A DNA stretch of 64,000 nucleotides, taken from NCBI GenBank assembly GCA_001600455.1, contig BCKC01000011.1, positions 957,835 through 1,021,834 on the forward strand. The letters are read 5' to 3'. Within the stretch, counting starts at the first letter, position 1, and each line of letters starts with the position of its first letter. This DNA comes from Endocalyx cinctus (lineage: Eukaryota; Ascomycota; Sordariomycetes; Amphisphaeriales; Apiosporaceae). A program made the translations under genes and the position numbers. Below the pieces are notes generated by a model, which was given only the letters and a program-made list of their open reading frames with translations, did not search any database and was not told the DNA's origin. Positions 23,361 to 34,419 of this stretch are shown in pieces.

Positions 23361-24308
23361 ATGATGTCGGGAATCACGGAATCCTCGGAAACCATGGTGA
23401 ACACCAACGCTACTCCCACCGACGCCGCCACTTTGACCGCTTGCTCCACCCTCGTCGCCACGACTGTGATTAGCGACGAGAGTAAACAAGAAAAGTGAAA
23501 AAGGTCAAAGAGAGAAGAAAGCAAAAAAAAAAAAAAAGCATATATGATATAATAGGATAATACTGGTTTTTAGAAAGGTTCCCCGGCCTCGGTAGGAAGG
23601 AGAGTTTTGCGACGGGGAAGTATAGAGAGATGGAGGAATAATCACGAGGGGAAACCGGCATTGGGCGACGGCGTTTTAATTTTTACAAAATCCATTATTT
23701 TGTTTGTTCTTCGACACCTTTGAATACGAATCCCCGATACGTCAGGGGAGACACGCAAATCCCGCCTCCTTTTCTTTTTCAAGGATCATTATAGGGTTCG
23801 TTGGTCAAACGCGCGGTTATACACGTAGCCTGGAATTGAGTTTTACGTTACGGGGTTTTTGAAGGGTCACGACTGGGAGCCATTTTTCTTATTTACTTAT
23901 TTCTTTCTTAATATTCTTATTTTTATGTAATCCCTTCGGGGTTTTTTTTTTATCATTGTCAAAGCATCAGGTTCATAATTATCGTTTTTTTTTTCTCATG
24001 CTGGTTATGCAAATGATTGTTTTATGGCTTATTATTTTTGTAGTTCAGCGAGCGTGTTGAGCCAGTATCATGTTGAGTACGCAGTGTGTGCGTATGATCT
24101 ATCTATCATACATGTATATAGCTTAGGAATAAATAATATGACGACCCATCGAGAGCATATCCATTACCACTGAGAACGTGTTTAAGTAGATAGGAAAGAA
24201 CCGAAGCTTCTATTCTTTGAGGGTACAATGAATCTTCATTAACCAAAACCTCTTCCTTGGCTTGATACCTGAGACAACTCTGTATCTTCCAAACGTATCG
24301 AGGCAAGT
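23361..24308. other. 3' flank of chs7, no gene
   Basis: This holds the 3' UTR and intergenic DNA with several T runs. The frame on the minus strand at 23118-23489 overlaps Chs7 exon 2 and is a shadow of it. Confidence 0.5.
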
Positions 24309-24659
24309 TCAGGTAAGAACGAACAAAAAGTGAAGCATTCCACTTCCGTAGTCCCGGTCGATTTTGGAGGCTGAATAGAAGAATACGTAAATACGATACG
24401 AAAGGTAGCGAATATACTTCTTTCGATGGCGAGAGTAGAAGATAAGGCCGGGTGGTATTTTGAGTCGAGAGCGAATCCTGCGTTTGGAGACCGTCTCTCT
24501 CGGTTGATTTTCTGGTGCCAAGTCAAAATCACGGACCAAATAGGTTTCTCTCGCGATTTCGGCGTTGCCTTTCTTCGAAAGGGGTCGGTTGGTAGTCTCC
24601 TTCGAAGTAGACATTTTCGTATCCTCACGTATAGCGTTGGCCGCAGAAGGACACCCCAT
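24309..24659 (-). CDS. Possible small ORF, 116 residues
   Basis: This minus-strand frame starts at MGCPSAANAIREDTKMSTSK. Codon use is coding-like over its first ~75 codons (GCC, AAG, GAG and ACC frequent), then the C-terminus becomes AT-rich and unconvincing. An overlapping plus-strand frame (24426-24836) is about as long but has less protein-like composition. There is no recognised domain. It may be a gene with an unmodelled 3' intron, a relic, or chance. Confidence 0.22.
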   Translation of the reverse strand: MGCPSAANAIREDTKMSTSKETTNRPLSKKGNAEIARETYLVRDFDLAPENQPRETVSKRRIRSRLKIPPGLIFYSRHRKKYIRYLSYRIYVFFYSASKIDRDYGSGMLHFLFVLT

Positions 24660-24807
24660 GATCAATCCAACGTACGAGGCGCGTATGGTGTCGAAGATAG
24701 TTGGCGAGCTACCCGGATCTGTCCAGCTTCATCGGTAGCTAGAAGTTTCCAATTGAGTATCGAAATGAATTCGAGTTACCGTGCTAGGCTATCCAGGTCT
24801 TTTCTTT

Positions 24808-25406
24808 TCATCCCTCCTCGTCATCGCCAAAGCTGAGCTTAATCTTCTTGTTCTTCTTCTTTTTCTCCTTCTTCCCCCCGTCTTTCTCCTTCGTGGTAGC
24901 TGACGTGGTAGCTTTAGCATTACCACCACCAGAACCCATCAATTTCGCTACATCCTTCTTAGCCTCGGCGATCCTCCTATCCTCGTTCTCATCCTCATCT
25001 TCATCCCCATCTCCGCCAATAACTTTCCCGACTTTTCTCTTCCGCTTAATACTTATATCCTTCTCCCTATCCTCCTCTTCTTTCTTCTTTTCTTCGGAAT
25101 CCTCCCCTTCGCCCTTCTTCTTTTTATTATTATTATTCTTCTTCTTCTCTACGTCGCCATCGTCATCGCCATCGTCGGGACCGTCGAACCCCTCTACCAC
25201 ATCCCCGTTCTCGTCCACCACGACGGGCAAATCTTCCCTCTCCTCGCTCGCGCTCCGCTTCTTGCCCGCGCCCGGTCGTCGACGGGCGGCGAGGATGGGA
25301 TCCGGACCGGCGTCGCGGTCTTGCGCGTGCTGGCCTCGGAGGCGGGCGAGGAAGGGGGGTAGGGAGTCGTCGTAGGTTAAGTTTTTGGAGTTGATTTTAT
25401 TCGACA

Positions 25407-25407
<1 letters not shown>
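24808..25407 (-). CDS. DUF4604 family protein
   Basis: This is a single-exon gene of 199 residues. The N-terminus (MSNKINSKNLTYDDSLPPFL followed by ARLRGQ) and the GPDPILAARRRP and KKRSASEEREDLPVVVDENG segments match the fungal DUF4604 domain, whose members are small, probably nuclear proteins of unknown role. The rest is highly charged: runs of Lys/Asn/Glu, an Asp-rich stretch, and a C-terminal KKEKKKKNKKIKLSFGDDEE. I placed the start at 25407 rather than the upstream in-frame ATG at 25491, because the extra residues would be translated from a 28-nt A run and AT-rich leader. That A run ends only four bases before the chosen ATG. Confidence 0.85.
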
Positions 25408-25439
<32 letters not shown>

Positions 25440-26499
25440 CGGCGTAAGTTTGATACGGGTTAGGGTTAATTTTGTCGTAATAATAAATCAAACTAAGTAT
25501 GATTAAATCAATCGAAAGGATTCCTCGATAAGAATGGTGTTATGGTGAAACGACAAAAAGTGCTGTAGTACCGAATCTCGAAGGTTGTGTACCAGAAAGT
25601 TATACAAGCTTCACCTTGAAGCTACCGTAGTTAGTTATGTGTAGTACCTGAAAGCTTAAGCTCGATCAAATACGGTGGGGTGAAATAAATTTTGATTGGA
25701 CTACTCGTAACTTTCAAAGTAGTGAGTGTACTACACACCCTTGCTGCCTTGTTCTTGGCTTTCCAGTGGTATCATACGTATTACCTACAATGCTGTACCT
25801 CCTACAAAATCATATTTGTCTGAATAATGGTATTGCACAAGGTACTCTCTTCTGTCTTATATTAATTCAACACGTCTTCACAGAAATTTAGATTGTACAC
25901 GTAGTTTGGTAATACTCGTATTATATATAGCTCATCCTCTCGTCTTCTTACATATCCAAAAGTTTTCCTTGAATACTATATATGTATATATGTTATCTTA
26001 TGACCAGCCTATGCTAGACAAACAACATAATGCTTTTTTTTTTTTTTTTCGCTAATTTTTTTTGTTCTGTTCATCATCTCGATTCGAGGGAGATAGGGAG
26101 TTTGTAGAATATCATCTCCTTGAATTTTCTTTTTTCCAATAAAACTCCTTCCCCATATGAACCAAGACCATCGTAATCGATCCCTACGTTGAATCGAAGA
26201 AAAACCACCATTTATCATGACATGACTCAAAACTCCCCCCTTTTCGTCTCTATCGTCAACAATGAGGAATACAAAGATAGACAATGGATGCTGTGATGGT
26301 GTAATGACGAAACAAGATATAAAGTTACACTCTATAAGCGATAATGCGAAAGGTTCCGTCAAAGCCACGAGGTATGTGGGAAATATGCGTCGACTCGCCG
26401 ACGAAATAAAATCAAATAAAAAATTGAGAAAATGAGGTCCTCGGGTTGTTGGAGAGTCGGGGTGATCACGTCTGGTATCAACGAAGCCGCAGACTTCAT
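25408..26499. other. Intergenic, 1.1 kb
   Basis: This is the promoter of the DUF4604 gene and the 3' flank of the GT15 gene. It is AT-rich with T runs. The minus frame at 26009-26515 shows no family resemblance and runs into the GT15 stop region. Confidence 0.5.
25412..25439. repeat. T28 run; poly(A) leader of the DUF4604 gene
   Basis: On the coding (minus) strand this is 28 adenines ending 4 nt before the start codon. In yeast, poly(A) leaders can bind Pab1 and tune translation; whether that holds here is inference. Confidence 0.8.
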
Positions 26500-28288
26500 C
26501 TAGGGGCTTGCCCATCCACCAGCGACGTCAACCCATTCGGCCAAGCAAGAACCTTCCTTGCCTTCCACGTCAACGACGTCGGTATCGCAGCGACATCGGC
26601 ATCCAACGCCGTTCGTCACCTCCTCATCCCACTTATCCCAGTACTCGTCCTCTTCCGCTCGCTCCCTCTCGTCTAGCGTCGTCATCTCGAGGTAGGGGTC
26701 GCGCGGCAACTGGCGCGCAGGCGCATTCGCCGGACAGTGCTGAATAGTGGTGTGTCGATAACCAAAATCACGGAAATAATGAACATCGCGAGGCGCCAAT
26801 AGGATACCGGCGGCAAGTGAGTGAATAGGCGCATCTCCCCACTAAAAAAAAATAAGTATCAAAGTTAGTGCCGCAATTCTTCAAAGTGATTAAGCATAAC
26901 AAAGTAGGAGCGTAGACGAACCCTTTCCATCCAGAAACCACCACTACGATCCATCATTTCAAAGAAGTCATTATACTCCTTACTCCGAAGCCAGTCAAGT
27001 CTGGCGATCTCAAAGTTAGACCAAAAGTGGCACATGTTGTAACTCTCGCCCTCCATTTCCAGGGGGTCGATCTCCGGTAGACCGCGGCCCGGCTCGACCT
27101 GCAAGATCTCCTCGGGTAGAGGTGGCTGGTAGTTGGGGTCATCCTCGGGCTTCGGTGGCGGGTCGCCCTTAGGCTCAACAAACATCTCCCATAGTCCCTG
27201 CGACGTGATATTGTTGAGGCGCTTGTAAGCAGAGGCGTAGCGGAAGATGTTAGGGACGGTTTCTCGAAGTTCCTTGACGGCGATGGTGAAGCCGTAGGTC
27301 TTGTTGTTCTCAATCATGGCGAGGAAGGGATCACTTTCATAGTGTTAGAATCTGAACGACGGGAATTTGGTTGACGGTGAAAACTCACTAGGTGATATCG
27401 CAGAAGTACTTGATCTCGGGCTCCAAGCGCCAGTACCATTCGTACTTGGCGAGGAGAGGGTGCTTGTAGAAAAATCTGCCTCGAGTTAGACGAATCCGCG
27501 ACCATGTATCTTCGACCGGTTTGACTCACCCTGAGTAGAATCGGCACATGGCGTGGTAACTTTCCAAGCCACCATACATGATAGCGGCATCACCCTGCTT
27601 AGCAATGCCTTCTTTCGCGATCTTGGGATCGATCCAATCTGGGTAACCCCACATTTCAGGACCGACCTTACCAAATTCGACTTCCGAGGTAGTATAGTTA
27701 CGAACGGTATCCTTGAAGGTTTGGTTGAATTCGGCGTCGTTCAAGAAGACGTAAGGATAATGGTACCATCGGTTAAAGTGACGCTCGATAGACTTCATCG
27801 ACTGGAGAACGCCATCTAATTCCTTGTTTCTCGCGAGAACCACGAATGCGCCGTTCGCTCTAGGTTTCGAGGTGTCGGGGGTAAGGCAGCCGGAGACAAA
27901 CACTTTATCGTGTTCTTCGCTGATTTTGCTGTAAAACCAATCGAGTCAGTAACCGGTACACGGTACAGCATATGCGATTTTGTGCTACAAAATAATGAAA
28001 TCCTTACCGAATAGCTGGAGGGGCACCGGCGGGCATAAGAATTCTGCCAGGAGAGCTAGGATGTCTCACGAAGAGAACAAGTATGAGTATGACGACGATG
28101 CACGGAAATAATACAACGACGCCTAAAGGTACAGAGACGGTAGAGTTTCCTCTTAATCTCAAGGGCCTGCGGAAGAAGGCCAGGCGAGCAGCCCACGTAT
28201 TAGGTCGACGTCTCTTTTCATCCGACGTAGGGAGCTGAGGTATTGCTCCCGAAGGTACGCGCTGGACGGCGCGCCGAATGAGATCCAT
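26500..28288 (-). CDS. GT15 alpha-1,2-mannosyltransferase (KRE2/MNT1 family)
   Basis: This is a Golgi type II membrane glycosyltransferase of the KTR/KRE2 family that transfers mannose from GDP-mannose to N- and O-linked glycans. Exons on the minus strand are 28288-28008, 27928-27530, 27475-27389, 27333-26922 and 26841-26500 (506 residues), and phase closes at all four introns. A short basic cytosolic tail precedes the signal anchor (about residues 53-74). Conserved blocks are GAFVVLARN, NRWYHYPYVFLNDAEF, YWRLEPEIKYFCDITYD, and NMCHFWSNFEIA, a region implicated in catalysis in Kre2. The C-terminal tail after the GFWMERWGDAPIHSLA block contains a CRCRC cluster. It is not possible to say which KTR paralogue it is. 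Confidence 0.93.
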
Positions 28289-30300
28289 GACGGCGGTCCC
28301 CGACCGGGTCTCTGCTTAGTAGCAGGCGCTAGGGTAGTAAGAAGAAGACACTTCTACCAACGATAGTACTTTGGGGATATCGAAAAGATGCCAATTTAGC
28401 TCATGCAATTGAATGCAAAAAAAAAAGACAAGAAGCAAATGATCAATTGGAAAATATTTGGAAATCGATGTATCGAGATGGTCTCAGGTCGTATGCGTGG
28501 AATGAGGAGGGTATCCGTGATACATCGACTGAGGTTGATGAAGAATTATCATATGCTCTTCGAAGGATATGTCCAGCAAGATAGTTTAGGAATAATAGTC
28601 GCGAAACAAATGCAGATGACGATGTTCCCTATCTCTTATCCCAATCTATCAATGAAGCAAGTTTATCGAACACTTTGTTTTTAGTCTATCAATAAAAAAT
28701 TGCTCGTCTTTTTTTTTGGTTTTTTGTTTTTTTTTTTTTTTCTCGCCTTTTTCCTTCTAAAATACGACACGTGGTGTATATAGTAAGGAGGAGAAGATAG
28801 TCGGTGGAGGTGAAGTTGATGGTTAGAGATTTGCGATAGAAGGGGGCTAAGTTTTAACGAGCGGCAAGGGAAGTGAAACCTTCCCTTATGGAAACTTCCA
28901 AAAACACGAACTCAATAAATCGGTGATGGTTAATGATACGATAGAGTTTCGTTATTTGAAAGGTCGCGCAAGTTCAGGTTTGCATAAAGTAAAGAATTAT
29001 ATGGAGGAAGGAATTATAATTGATCATATGTTTAATAAAAAATAATAAAAAATAAAACACAGATGTGATATTATTATTTTTTTTTTCTTTGAGATAAGAC
29101 GCGTTGATAATACCGTAGTAGATTAGGTACTTAAAGTTGGTAGGTACAAAGTTTAGGGTATTTAACAGAAGGGGATAGGGCGTAGAAGATCGGTATTACA
29201 GAAGATGACTTGTTCTAGAGCTTCTGTTGAACAAAGACAGTGGACCTCATTGGTTCTAGTCATACCCCTAGTAATTCAGTATATTTAGTGTAGTAGGTAC
29301 TGTTACTGTACTGTACTATACTGTACATAGTGAATTTAAGTACTTATCGCAGGTGGAAAAATAAATAAATAAATAAAAAAATAAATAATAGAAAATAGAA
29401 AAGGGGGTAGAAGGAAAAAGAAGCTTGAATGCAGGACGCAGAATAGTAAGTACTTCGTACTAAACTTAATAAATAACCTTTGGTATCGTAGTCATTAGCC
29501 TATCATCGAGATAGAATAGAATAGGATGGAATGGAGAATATGCACGGTATACGAGGTTTTCAAAGGGTACACGCATACTTGGTTTCAGCCGTTTTAAGAC
29601 ATGAAAAAAATATCAAAAATCAGTAACCAAAACTGGGATTCAAACTGTGTCATTACTCAATTACCAAGGTTAACTGATTCTTAGGTACTCCGTACGTCTA
29701 TTCTATTAGGTAGATGGATACTACACAGGCAGACAGGCAGACAGGGAGTACTTACGCAGGTACGGCATGTCCATTACTAAGTACTTAAGTACTGCACCTA
29801 GGTACTTTACACCCACTGAGTAGTACTTGATTAATAATTACTACAAGGTGAGAAGTATGCAGTAAGTATTAAATTACAAGTACTTATCTACCTAAGCTAG
29901 GTAGGTACCTTTCAGTGTACGTGTACCCTATAAAGTATACTAATGGATACTGCCAAGACCACCGTAAAATAAAGAGTTGTCCTGAATTGATAAGCTTTTA
30001 TCGTGCACAGACTATTAATATTAAAGATCACTGAAAAGGGTAATCTGGAAATAAATACATTATACAATCATTTAATCATTATTCTATGCATGGTGAATTT
30101 TCCAAGATTTATCCCAGGTTCCACGTAAATTCTATCATCATGCTAGGAAAATAAAAACTTGGTATTTCGTCAATGATTATTTACAGGTAAACAAAAGGTA
30201 AACAAGCAGAAAAAGTAAAAGTACAGTTGGTATGTATAATACTCAATGTTGAGAGGTAGGTAATCCAAACTAAAGGTAAGAAGAGCAATAATCTTCTTCC
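28289..30300. other. Intergenic, 2.0 kb, rich in short palindromic motifs
   Basis: No gene is seen. The 29,100-29,950 part is dense in GTACTTAAGTAC, ACCTAGGTAC and GGTAGGTAC-type words, including a perfect 12-nt palindrome at 29781-29792 and a TACTCCGTA copy at 29686-29694. A degenerate tRNA B-box-like segment on the minus strand (near 29630-29680) does not fold as a tRNA. Confidence 0.5.
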
Positions 30301-31260
30301 TTATTTAGGTGCTTGAAACTGGACCTGGGTCTGAGTCTGGTAATACGGTTGTTGAACCGGCACCTGATACTGAACAGGAACGGCGCCGGTCAACAAGACA
30401 TTCCCCTGAAATGAAGAAATGCTATTCTTCATGCCGTTATTTTCATACCCCTGAGGAGCAAACCCGGGTTCCACAACTTGATAGATCACGGTAGACGAGT
30501 CTCCAGCAAGCTTATTGTGATATTGTAGGGAATCCGTCTCCACGTACTGCGGCGGTGGCGTGCTGCTACCGCGGGTCACCGGGCTCGAGGATTGCGGCGT
30601 AGCATACGTTTGGAGATAAGCCGGTTGCTGTCGCTGTTGCGGCTTTTGTGGTTGTTGTTGCTCCTGAAGTAGCGGCGACGGTACCTGTTGCTGAAGCATA
30701 GGATACAAAGGAGTATCCTCGGGAGGCACCATCACGTGAGTCGTCTCCTTCGACCCGAGCTTACCGAAAGCCTTCTTCTTCTTATGCCACGCGTGCCCGT
30801 GCTCCACACCCATCGCGGCGCCGTCGTACGCCGTATGGGCGACGATCTTGATGGCTTCCGCCGATGACGCAGCCGCGGCCGACCCGTACTCCGTGCCGAC
30901 CGCGGCGACGAGGGAATCGGCCCCCGAGATGCCCGACCCGAGCGTCGCGAGCCCGATGGTCGAAGACATGCCGATCGTCTTCCACACGTCGCCCTTGCTC
31001 GTCACCGGCTTCGCGCCGTACCTCGTCCGCAGGTGCCTCTCGATGATGTCCCGCTTCTTCTTCGCGTTCCGCAGCGTCGGCGCGTTCATGACGATGCCGA
31101 TGGCCGATACCCCGGCCGTCACCGGTATGGCTAGGCCCGATATCGTCGTCGACGTCGAGGCGCTCGTTGTTAGCCGCGTGTAGTGCGCCCATTCCAGCTG
31201 CAGCTGCTCGGCCGTCATGCCGCTGCACTTCTCGTCGTATTCTTTGTAGTTGAACGGCAT
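30301..31260 (-). CDS. Uncharacterised fungal protein, 319 residues
   Basis: This is a single-exon gene. The N-terminus (MPFNYKEYDEKCSGMTAEQL followed by QLEWAHYTRL) belongs to a family I recognise as recurrent in filamentous ascomycetes but without an assigned function. Two Gly/Ala/Ser-rich hydrophobic stretches (about 40-62 and 93-125) flank a basic region (LRNAKKKRDIIERHLRTRYG). They resemble glycine-zipper-like membrane-inserting helices. From about residue 190 the protein is disordered and Gln/Pro-rich, ending in repeated QVPVQQPYYQTQTQVQF-like sequence. There is no signal peptide. GC-rich third positions confirm coding. It could associate with membranes, but this is inference. Confidence 0.85.
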   Translation of the reverse strand: MPFNYKEYDEKCSGMTAEQLQLEWAHYTRLTTSASTSTTISGLAIPVTAGVSAIGIVMNAPTLRNAKKKRDIIERHLRTRYGAKPVTSKGDVWKTIGMSSTIGLATLGSGISGADSLVAAVGTEYGSAAAASSAEAIKIVAHTAYDGAAMGVEHGHAWHKKKKAFGKLGSKETTHVMVPPEDTPLYPMLQQQVPSPLLQEQQQPQKPQQRQQPAYLQTYATPQSSSPVTRGSSTPPPQYVETDSLQYHNKLAGDSSTVIYQVVEPGFAPQGYENNGMKNSISSFQGNVLLTGAVPVQYQVPVQQPYYQTQTQVQFQAPK

Positions 31261-32887
31261 GACGATGGTTGGAGGGGCTTAACGTTATTGTCGCCTGTTT
31301 CTTTAGAATAGACGCCAATTGAACAATGATAATATATAGAAGAAGGGGATTTCGAAGATGCTGGATAGCATGTGGATAAATGGTTCTACAAAAGTTCTTA
31401 GATGATAGTACGATAAAAAAGTGTTGTATCTGCTGAATGAAGCGAGTGTGAAGAAAATAATATCCATTGATGAACTAGACAAGCTAACAGTTTATATACA
31501 CGGAAAGAGCAGCATGCTCAACACTCCTTTTCTTTCCCTTCATTTCTCTCGGGTAGTTACACTAGGAAAGCCGCATGATGAGAACGCAGTATGTTGTTTC
31601 GAGCAAGTATGGAAAGAATGAAGCGTAGTATGGCATTTATTTCCCAAATTGACCTCTTGCTGCGTCGAAAACCTTAAAGCGAAATACGATGAGTGCGGCA
31701 GAGCGACCGAGAGAGAGGAGCAGCGAGGCTAGCTGACCAGGGGGATCAACGAGCTGTAAAATCTTACCGTAAAATCGTCATCTATTATTCGTCCATGCAG
31801 AAGTCAGATATGAGGCTTTCGTTTTACCTTACACTACCGAAGAAGGAGTTAACATGCGTCGAAAGAACAAAATTCGAAGGGAAATAAGGTTCTTAGGTAC
31901 AATGTGGCGCAAGGGTCGAGATCAAAAAACGTGAAAGCTAATCTCCTCTAACCTAGTATACTGAGGGCTCTCAGCCCTGTCGGCGATCCCTATCACCGTC
32001 AGTGGCGATCTTTTTTTAACAACAGGTGCTTACACCTTTAGTCTTGAATACGCCGTATCAAATATCGATAAGCAAACAGTCTATAGCACTATGGCATTGT
32101 TATTTCAACTATCATTCATTTCTAAGATCAGTAACAGTATCTCCTAAATTCTAGAGCATGACTCCAAGTTTTCTCCAAGATACGTCGTCGTCATCGCCAT
32201 AGACCTCATCCCACGCTCTCATTTAAAATAGCATGAGGTTTAATCTATCTCATCACGTTTTTCACTTTGTTTTAATATCGGAATCTGCCCACTTAGGAGG
32301 CTCGATTCATATATCTGCCGGCTTGAGGATGGAAGCGTCATCCAGGACCGGAGATCCTACCCCACAGAGGTTGCACTCACATACCGCCTAAATCAGAGTC
32401 AATATATTAATCTACCTCCGGATGACTAAATTGAACTACATATCCTTCCCAATCTTATCTATTATTTCCTAAATCAACTTTGCCCAGTGCTTCGTTGAAG
32501 CCATGGTAATATTCATAGCATGGAACGTATAGTCGCCCTGGCGAATTGCCTCCTCTCAGATCTTCGCTTGATAAAATATGTTTTCCTTGAGCCAAGGTCT
32601 TGTATATATGCAGTGGCGCTCCGCGTCCCAAATAGCTTGAAGATGAACTAATGGCGTCGTATCCTCTCAACATGTTCTTCTGCAGGGGTTCGATTGCTCA
32701 TATTGCGTGCTATATAGATATGCTGCTCCCTCTTCCTGAGCGCGGGCGGGTATATACTAAAGACGTAATCAAAAGAGTAATTCGTCCCTAGCCATACATC
32801 GTAGCTAGCCTTTATAAATCAAAATCGAATTTCTCACCGACCAGTAATCACCATATCCCTTCGGTAGAGAAGAGTGCGAAAGAGACA
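31261..32887. other. Divergent intergenic region, 1.6 kb
   Basis: This separates the minus-strand 319-residue protein gene from the plus-strand AA12-like gene. It contains one 72-codon open frame on the minus strand (32673-32455) of unknown nature. A TATA-like TTTATAAATC lies about 75 bp before the AA12-like start. No other gene is supported. Confidence 0.45.
32455..32673 (-). CDS. Short unidentified ORF or gene fragment
   Basis: This 72-codon frame (MLRGYDAISSSSSYLGRGAP...) has fairly protein-like composition and codon use, and the open reading continues upstream without a clear start. I do not recognise it. It may be the relic of a longer gene. Confidence 0.2.
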   Translation of the reverse strand: MLRGYDAISSSSSYLGRGAPLHIYKTLAQGKHILSSEDLRGGNSPGRLYVPCYEYYHGFNEALGKVDLGNNR

Positions 32888-34419
32888 ATGCATTGGACTT
32901 TGGGAGCCATGGTGACGGCAGTCGCCTTAACCGGCACTGGTACGCAGTCTTCTAGCCCACGAACCTCTCAGCGTTTTTTTTTTTTCTTTCTTTTTAATAA
33001 TAATAAATGAATAAACCATTCGGTGAAAATGAAATACTAAGAAAAAAAAATAATGGAAATATAGCCCTCTCGCAAAACTCGAGCGCGCCCTCGACCCCCT
33101 TCCCGACCTCGTGCTCCGGCGTGAGCGCGGCCCGGTACCAGTACACGCTGGACTCGGAATGGCAGGCGACCAAGGTGATCGGCAGCCTGCGGCAGCCGCG
33201 GACCATCGTGTTCGACCCGCTCGGCAACATGCTAGTGCTTCAAGCGACCATGGGGATCTCGGTCCACACCTTCGGCGAGGACGGTTGCGTCAACAGCTCG
33301 ACGACGCTGGTCCAGAACGCCGGCCTCAACCACGGCCTGACCCTGACGCCCGACGGCACCACCATGTACGCGAGCTCGCAGTCGACGGCCTGGTCGTGGG
33401 CGTACGACCCGGCCACCCGCGCCGTCTCGGGCCAGAAGGTCGTCATTACGGGAATTAGCCAGGGTATCCACTCGACCCGGACGATGGTCGTATCCCCTAA
33501 CAATCCGGACCTAGTCCTCGTCTCGGTCGGATCAAACGCCAACTGGGACATGGCCACGGCAAGCCCGGACACCGGACGCTCCTGTGTCAAGGTCTTCGAT
33601 ATGAGCAGCGTGCCGGCGAACGGGTACAGCTACAACACCCAGGGAACCATGCTCGCGTACGGGCTGCGCAATGAGATCGGTATCGCGTTTGACCCTAACG
33701 GCCACGCCTGGGGTGTCGAGAACAGCGGTGACGACTTCACCAGGACCGTAAACGGACAAAGCGTTGACATCCACATCGACAACCCGGCCGAGGAGTTGAA
33801 TTATCGTGAGCAATTCTTTTTTTCTCCCCTGTTCTTCTCACGCACTATATAACTAACCCCGCGCTTCCCTATTACAGTCGGCGACCCGGCAAGCCCTTTC
33901 AGCCAGAACTATTTCGGCTACCCCACGTGCTTCACGGTGTGGGATCCATCGGTCATCGCCGACAACTCGGCGCTGCAAGTAGGCTCTCAGTTCGTCGTCG
34001 CGCCCAACGGCACGTTCGACGACTCGTCGTGCGAGGCCGCCTCCGCGGGACCCCGGCTCGCGTTCCCGGCGCACATGGCGCCCATCACGAACGCGTTCGA
34101 CAAGGACGCGTCCAACATGTACATCACCTTCCACGGGTCGTGGGATCGGCAGCCGGCGCAGGGGTACTTCGTGGCCGAGGTGCCGTTCACGCAGCTCGAG
34201 GACGGGACCTACGACCCGGTCGCGGCGCTCGCGGACTCCGAATCCGGCTACAAGAACGTCATCGGGACGACCGACCCGGGATCCTGCAACTCGCCATCCC
34301 TCACCATGAGCACCTGCTGGCGGCTCGCCGGGCTGAGCTGGGATCCCAACGGCGAGAAAATGTACATCAGCAGCGACAACCAGGCCGAGGGCGAAATATT
34401 CGTCCTGCAGAAAAAGTAG
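32888..34419 (+). CDS. Secreted PQQ-type sugar dehydrogenase (AA12-like)
   Basis: This is a secreted six-bladed beta-propeller protein of the soluble glucose/sorbosone dehydrogenase fold, matching fungal AA12 pyrroloquinoline-quinone-dependent oxidoreductases. Exons are 32888-32939, 33065-33805 and 33878-34419 (444 residues). Exon 1 is a 52-nt signal-peptide exon (MHWTLGAMVTAVALTGT) missed by simple ORF calling. The last intron has a CTAAC branch point. Propeller signatures include LRQPRTIVFDPLGNMLV, GLNHGLTLTPDG, GLRNEIGIAFDPNGHAWGVE, NSGDD, ELNYLGDP and the late LSWDPNGEKMYISSD. His, Arg and Asp residues at typical cofactor positions are present. There is no cytochrome domain or CBM1, unlike the basidiomycete pyranose dehydrogenase. 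It is likely to be a partner for extracellular redox enzymes; PQQ dependence is inferred. Confidence 0.88.

Noticed and set aside
24848..25375. Ser/Phe-rich 175-codon plus-strand frame
   Set aside because: It is the complement of the Lys/Glu/Asp-rich DUF4604 coding sequence.
29625..29685. tRNA-like B box on the minus strand (GTTTGAATCCC)
   Set aside because: No acceptor stem, D arm or anticodon stem can be formed around it. It may be a decayed tRNA-derived element but is not supportable.
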